From contig DHDR01000005.1 in NCBI GenBank assembly GCA_002399445.1, forward strand, positions 11,627 through 48,358: a stretch of DNA of 36,732 nucleotides. Direction: 5' to 3'. Made by a program: the position numbers and the translations under genes. Position 1 is the first letter of the stretch; every line of letters begins with the position of its first letter. Shown piece after piece: positions 33,103 through 36,732 of this stretch. Below the pieces are notes generated by a model. The model ran no database searches. It was not told where the DNA came from and saw only the letters and a list, made by a program, of their open reading frames with translations. This DNA comes from Ruminococcaceae bacterium UBA4871. Its GTDB lineage: Bacteria > Bacillota > Clostridia > Oscillospirales > Acutalibacteraceae.

Positions 33103-33121
33103 GCAGGGATAATTACCCTGC
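33103..33121. terminator. Weak hairpin behind arsR
   Basis: GCAGGG at 33103-33108 pairs with CCCTGC at 33116-33121 with short T runs on both sides. It may partly end the arsR transcript just before the second ars promoter. Confidence 0.35.
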
Positions 33122-33295
33122 TTGCTTTTGATCGATACAAATTTAAAGATCTTTTCTTATTGAATAACTTCTATATGATTGAAAAAGCTCTATATTTAAA
33201 TTATGAATAGAACTTGGCCTTTGTTCCCTAAATTTATTTTTTAAAAAAATTTAAAAAATGAACAGTTTCTTTGATAAGATATCATTTTATCATGT

Positions 33296-33625
33296 TTATT
33301 GGCAGCTGTCCGTTTCCCGTTTGCATTTATTACAGATGCAGTCGTCTTTATTGCTGGTGCTTTCATTCCAGTATTCGGATATTCTTTGAATTGTTTTATG
33401 ATTGAGGGTGTAATGCATCCAGGCACCCTCGCGATTGGCATTGACAATTCCACATTGTGTAAGAATTTTCATATGGTAAGAAAGTGTTGGCTGTGTAATA
33501 TTGAAAGACTTTAAAATATCGCAGGCACAAAGTCCACCGCAGGAGAGCATATCAATGATTTTCAGCCGCGTTTCATCTGCCAAGGCCTTGAACAGTAAGG
33601 CAAAATCGGCATAGTCATTTTTCAT
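33296..33625 (-). CDS. arsR: ArsR-type arsenite-responsive repressor
   Basis: A 109-residue winged-helix repressor. The metal site sits in the first recognition region: Cys29, Cys33 and Cys35 in SCGGLCACDIL, comparable to the ELCVCDL site of arsenite-binding ArsR proteins. The recognition helix reads TQPTLSYHMKILTQCGIV. The C-terminus adds a second cysteine cluster (96, 98, 101, 108 in DDCICNKCKRETDSC), which is unusual and may give an additional metal or redox site. It heads the arsenic operon and should repress its own promoter until As(III) binds. Confidence 0.92.
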   Translation of the reverse strand: MKNDYADFALLFKALADETRLKIIDMLSCGGLCACDILKSFNITQPTLSYHMKILTQCGIVNANREGAWMHYTLNHKTIQRISEYWNESTSNKDDCICNKCKRETDSCQ

Positions 33626-33669
33626 GGAATTCTCCTAACATAGACGAGCATAAATCATATTAACATTCA

Positions 33670-33703
33670 TCTATATGATATTCAGTTCTATATGATTTGT
33701 CAA
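33670..33703 (-). promoter_or_regulatory. arsR promoter with repeated operator half-sites
   Basis: On the minus strand TTGACA (33703-33698), 17-nt spacer, TATCAT (33680-33675). The decamer TCTATATGAT occurs twice (33670-33679 and 33687-33696) over the promoter, and a third copy lies at 33170-33179 between arsR and arsD. They are likely ArsR binding sites. Confidence 0.65.
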
Positions 33704-33760
33704 TAGAAATTTTGGGATTGAAACGTACGATTGCGAACGTCAAATGTCAGGAGAGATAAA

Positions 33761-33883
33761 ATGGTCATGATTCGTATCCTTTTGGATTACATTCTTAGAC
33801 ATATTTTATTCCTTATTAAAAAATGCACTTTGAAATGGACTTTACAGGCCAAATCAAAGTGCATTTTGTACATGACTTTTTAA
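33761..33883 (+). CDS. Possible 40-residue hydrophobic peptide
   Basis: Small plus-strand frame starting MVMIRILLDYILRH, with AGGAG seven nt before the ATG. It is rich in Ile, Leu and Lys and could be a small membrane peptide, but it runs straight through the terminator hairpin at 33820-33867, has no clear promoter and matches nothing I recognise. Low confidence; the ribosome binding site is the only support. Confidence 0.25.
   Translation: MVMIRILLDYILRHILFLIKKCTLKWTLQAKSKCILYMTF
33820..33867. terminator. Bidirectional intrinsic terminator
   Basis: AAAATGCACTTTGA at 33820-33833 pairs exactly with 33854-33867, ending in TTTT on the plus strand and flanked by T-rich sequence on the minus strand. 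It lies directly behind the right-hand P-type ATPase (-). It closely resembles the hairpin at 24012-24055. Confidence 0.8.
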
Positions 33884-36414
33884 CGAGGGCGTTTTCTTAA
33901 AGCCCAAAACAGTTTTACCAATTCAAACCATAGCACCGCAGCTGCAGATATGCCGATAACAGTCAATACCTCTGTCCCAGTTAAAGAAGTCAGCTTTAGG
34001 AAAGAAGAAAGCGGTGTATACAAAGCCAAGATAAGCATCAGGATAATTCCCATGAAAGATGCCCATATTACTTTATCCTTTACCAGAGAACGGAGCGACT
34101 GAAATGCGAAATCTGTCTGGGAGCTGTTGACAAGAACCAAAAAAATATTACTGATAAACAGAATGGAAAGTCCCATGGCGCGGGCTGTCGCTGCATTTTC
34201 AGCCGGATTCCTCTGCAGAACGGTATAATAAGTTCCGAAAGAAGCAGCAAAAATGGCAATGCCCTGCAAAACACTTTTGAAAAGATTCTTTGCGCCGACA
34301 AGTTTTTCCTGTGGACTGCGGGGCGCGCGTTTCATGATATCCTTTTCCGCCGGCTGTCGTTCAAAAACGATAGAACAGGTTGGGTCAATAATCAGCTCCA
34401 GCAGGACGACATGAAGCGGAAGCAGCATTAAATTTTTCGGATTCACTTTTAGCAGTGGAGCCAGCAGACAGGAAAACGCAATTGGAATATGAATGGTAAA
34501 AACGTAGCCGATTGCCTTTTTAATGTTGTCATAGATTCTTCTGCCGTCCCGAATGGTATTCACAATGGTAGAAAAATTATCGTCAAGAAGAATCAGGTCT
34601 GCCGCTTCACGTGATACTTCAGATCCCCTTTTGCCCATGGCGACTCCTATATCGGCATATTTAAGTGCAGGAGCGTCATTAACACCGTCTCCCGTCATGG
34701 CAACAATTTCTCCATTGGCTTTCAGTGCTTTCACAATCTTCATTTTATGTTCCGGTATGACACGGGAAAAAATATTAACGGTACGGACACAGTTTTGCAG
34801 TTCTTTCTCAGTCATCCGGTCTATTTCATCGCCGGTAATTGTTTGTTCACAGTTCGGAATGCCGACCTTTTTGGCAATCGCTTTTGCCGTGACGCCATTG
34901 TCGCCGGTAATCATCATTACCCGAACGCCAGCCTTCCTGCAGCGGCAGATATCTGTTTCCACGGATCTCCTTGGCGGATCGGCAAGGCCGACCAAACCGC
35001 AGAGGCGGAGATGACATTCCGATAAAGTTGCCGGAATATTGTCGACTGTCGGTATCTTCATCTGTCCAACGGCAATCACGCGCAGCCCCTCTGCCGCCAT
35101 ATCGGTGGCTACCTTTTGCACCTTGTCAAGTTCTTCCGGACTTATTTTGCACAAAGCAAAAATTTTCTCCGGCGAGCCTTTTGCTGCAACCGTAATTTCA
35201 TTACCATGCTGCCAGACGTGACCCATCATTTTGGCTTCATGGGTAAAGGAATATTCCCGTATTAGTTTGCCGCCAAACAGAAAATCCTTTGACAGGCCTT
35301 TATTTTCGCAATAAGAAAGCATGGCTTTTTCCATCGGATCATAGGTGTCCGGTTCACAGGCCATTCCCAAAATTGTGCAAAAAGTTTGTTCCTGATTCTG
35401 CTCCGCCCATGTTTTGCAGACGGTCATCTGGTTTTCTGTAAGGGTACCGGTTTTGTCGACGCAAAGGACAGAGACCGCACCCAATGTTTCCACCGAGGAA
35501 AGCTTTCTGACAAGTGAATGCCTTTTCGCGAGTCTCCATGCACCCATGGAAAGAAATACGGTTAAAATGACCGGAAATTCTTCGGGAATCATCGCCATGG
35601 CAAGTGTAACTCCGGAAAGGATGCTTTCCACCAGCCGGTCTACAAAGCTATGATCCAGAAGATTGAACCAAGTGAAACATTCAACTAAGACAAACAGGAC
35701 AGCCGCAATCACCGCACACAGTTTCACAAGACTTCTTGTTTGTTTTTGTAAAGGAGAAGGAGATTCCGGCGCATGAGAAATATTCAGGCCGATTTTTCCA
35801 ATTTCTGTTGCTTTGCCGATTCGATTCACACAGACAGTTGCGCTGCCTTGTGTGACAAGCGTACCTGCATAGCAAGCATCGCGGCGCCACCGGCCCTTGT
35901 CTTTTTCAGTTCCAGAAGCGGATTTCCAAATGCCTTCTGCTTCTCCTGTCAGGGATGACTCATTGACGCATAAGTCGTTTGCCTGAAGGATTTCTCCGTC
36001 GGCTGGTATTTTGTCGCCTTCTGCAATCAGCATAATGTCGCCCGGGACGAGAGTTGTGCTGTCAACTTCCTGCCTTCTTCCGTCACGCAGTACTGAAATG
36101 CGCGGTGTGGAAAGATCTTTTAATGCACTCAGGGTTTTATCAGCTTTCCAACCTTGGATGACGTCGATGCCAATCATGCCAAGCACAAAAATCAGCATAA
36201 TGATTCCATCACGCGGCTGGCCCAGGAAGAAGTAGATGACCGCTGTTGCAATAAGGAGCAGGAACATTGGCTCCGACAGAGCCTGAAGTATCTTCGAAAA
36301 AATATTTTTCTTTTTTGGGGGGCTTAATTCATTTTTACCAAATTGCTTCTGACGCTGTACAACTTCCTCTGCTGTCAGTCCTGTTAGATTTGCAGTTATT
36401 TTTTGTCCTGCCAT
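33880..36414 (-). CDS. P2-type cation-transporting ATPase, ion unknown
   Basis: A complete 844-residue pump with an N-terminal cation ATPase domain (LTAEEVVQRQKQFGKNEL), TGEA at 156-159, DKTGT with phospho-Asp320, KGSPE, and TGDGVNDAPALKYADIG. The ion-site helices differ from those of Ca2+ pumps: M4 has PEEFP (277-281) in place of PEGLP, and M6 reads LELIIDPT in place of NLVTD. The transported ion is therefore not predictable. The ATG at 36414 follows AAGGAGGT seven nt upstream; the open frame runs 55 codons further but crosses the structured leader and is not coding. Expression is probably controlled by the terminator-bearing leader at 36506-36642. Confidence 0.9.
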   Translation of the reverse strand: MAGQKITANLTGLTAEEVVQRQKQFGKNELSPPKKKNIFSKILQALSEPMFLLLIATAVIYFFLGQPRDGIIMLIFVLGMIGIDVIQGWKADKTLSALKDLSTPRISVLRDGRRQEVDSTTLVPGDIMLIAEGDKIPADGEILQANDLCVNESSLTGEAEGIWKSASGTEKDKGRWRRDACYAGTLVTQGSATVCVNRIGKATEIGKIGLNISHAPESPSPLQKQTRSLVKLCAVIAAVLFVLVECFTWFNLLDHSFVDRLVESILSGVTLAMAMIPEEFPVILTVFLSMGAWRLAKRHSLVRKLSSVETLGAVSVLCVDKTGTLTENQMTVCKTWAEQNQEQTFCTILGMACEPDTYDPMEKAMLSYCENKGLSKDFLFGGKLIREYSFTHEAKMMGHVWQHGNEITVAAKGSPEKIFALCKISPEELDKVQKVATDMAAEGLRVIAVGQMKIPTVDNIPATLSECHLRLCGLVGLADPPRRSVETDICRCRKAGVRVMMITGDNGVTAKAIAKKVGIPNCEQTITGDEIDRMTEKELQNCVRTVNIFSRVIPEHKMKIVKALKANGEIVAMTGDGVNDAPALKYADIGVAMGKRGSEVSREAADLILLDDNFSTIVNTIRDGRRIYDNIKKAIGYVFTIHIPIAFSCLLAPLLKVNPKNLMLLPLHVVLLELIIDPTCSIVFERQPAEKDIMKRAPRSPQEKLVGAKNLFKSVLQGIAIFAASFGTYYTVLQRNPAENAATARAMGLSILFISNIFLVLVNSSQTDFAFQSLRSLVKDKVIWASFMGIILMLILALYTPLSSFLKLTSLTGTEVLTVIGISAAAVLWFELVKLFWALRKRPR

Positions 36415-36505
36415 AAAAGTTACCTCCTTCATGTCTTTTGGCATTTGTGCCACAGCTCTATGGCATTGCAGAGATAAACAGTCTTCATTCCACGAAAATA
36501 GGTAT

Positions 36506-36593
36506 AAAAATACCTGTGGAACAATACACTGTCCCACAGGTTTGTTGTTTCCTGTTGCCGTGAGGCCCAGCCCTATCAACCTCTTTTGAGGTT
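36506..36593 (-). ncRNA. Candidate riboswitch or attenuator leader
   Basis: On the minus-strand transcript, in order: hairpin AACCTC-AAAA-GAGGTT (36593-36578); a second hairpin with GCC-TCAC-GGC closed by CTG/CAG (36570-36552); the element ACAGG (36555-36551); and a terminator stem ACCTGTGG/CCACAGGT (36541-36512, with three more inner pairs) followed by T5. ACAGG can pair with CCTGT of the terminator arm (36540-36536), giving mutually exclusive structures. I do not recognise the class; it does not show the signatures I know for yybP-ykoY or M-box RNAs. Confidence 0.6.
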
Positions 36594-36648
36594 CATCGCC
36601 TGCTCAGTTTGTACTGTAGATCAAATGCAGCGCAAAGAGATAATTGAT

Positions 36649-36677
36649 ATGCTATCATATTCACTTTTTAATGTCAA
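36649..36677 (-). promoter_or_regulatory. Promoter of the right-hand P-type ATPase leader
   Basis: Minus strand: TTGACA (36677-36672), 17-nt spacer, TAGCAT (36654-36649) preceded by TGA (extended -10 pattern). Transcription would start near 36642, giving a leader of roughly 230 nt before the start codon. Confidence 0.6.
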
Positions 36678-36732
36678 GTGACTGAGACTTAAAATATTTT
36701 TAGTGTTCTGTGTTTGTCAATGATGTGAACCA

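Noticed and set aside
36415..36579. 55-codon upstream extension of the right-hand ATPase
   Set aside because: It runs through the structured leader and terminator; the ATG at 36414 has a near-perfect ribosome binding site and gives the usual N-terminus.
36506..36593. Leader as a yybP-ykoY (Mn2+) or M-box (Mg2+) riboswitch
   Set aside because: The conserved segments I know for these classes are not present; other ion classes were left open because I cannot run the models.
1..36732. tRNA, rRNA, insertion sequences, integrase or phage genes
   Set aside because: Looked for on both strands by motif and by gene products; none found.

Overview
The window reads like a chromosome segment of an anaerobic, spore-forming member of the Clostridia, most likely Oscillospiraceae/Ruminococcaceae-type. 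This is an inference from the company of genes: a SpoVB-like exporter, a signal-less NlpC/P60 peptidase resembling the sporulation-associated dipeptidyl-peptidase VI type, a DUF1385 (YqhQ) gene next to prmC, a cysteine T-box RNA, a Firmicutes-type LexA box before recA, and strong Shine-Dalgarno sequences nearly everywhere. No rRNA, tRNA, CRISPR array or insertion sequence was seen.

Left part (1-12 kb), mostly single genes: a Ca2+-type P2A ATPase (+); a SpoVB/MATE-like exporter (-); a GNAT acetyltransferase fused in frame to the L11 methyltransferase PrmA (+); a cytoplasmic-looking NlpC/P60 peptidase (-); pyrE (+); a GH42 beta-galactosidase (-); and a LysR regulator (-). Bidirectional hairpin terminators separate several of them.

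Middle part (12-24 kb), almost all on the plus strand: a lipoprotein with FG-GAP/VCBS-like repeats, an OmpR-type response regulator and its histidine kinase, followed with overlaps by yqhQ and prmC. Then comes a LexA-box promoter driving recA-recX-rimO-pgsA, and a consensus promoter with a Cys T-box driving cysE-cysS. The window thus holds three enzymes that modify the translation apparatus (PrmA, PrmC, RimO).

Right part (24-36.7 kb), a metal-homeostasis block: cadA with its ArsR/SmtB regulator (-), divergent copA carrying a CopZ-like C-terminal domain (+), then an arsenic operon arsR-arsD-arsA-acr3 (-) with a probable arsC remnant at its end. A further P2-type ATPase of unknown ion specificity (-) lies at the right edge. 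Two related hairpins, at about 24.0 kb and 33.8 kb, bracket the cad-cop-ars block.

The most unusual signals are these. (1) A 5' leader before the last P-type ATPase has stacked hairpins, a competing antiterminator pairing and an intrinsic terminator, so it looks like an unassigned riboswitch or attenuator. (2) The copA-copZ junction contains an A7 tract where losing one A would restore a classical ATGA gene overlap. (3) The GNAT-PrmA fusion keeps an internal ribosome binding site and start codon. (4) A lipoprotein gene's best start codon by context is ATA.
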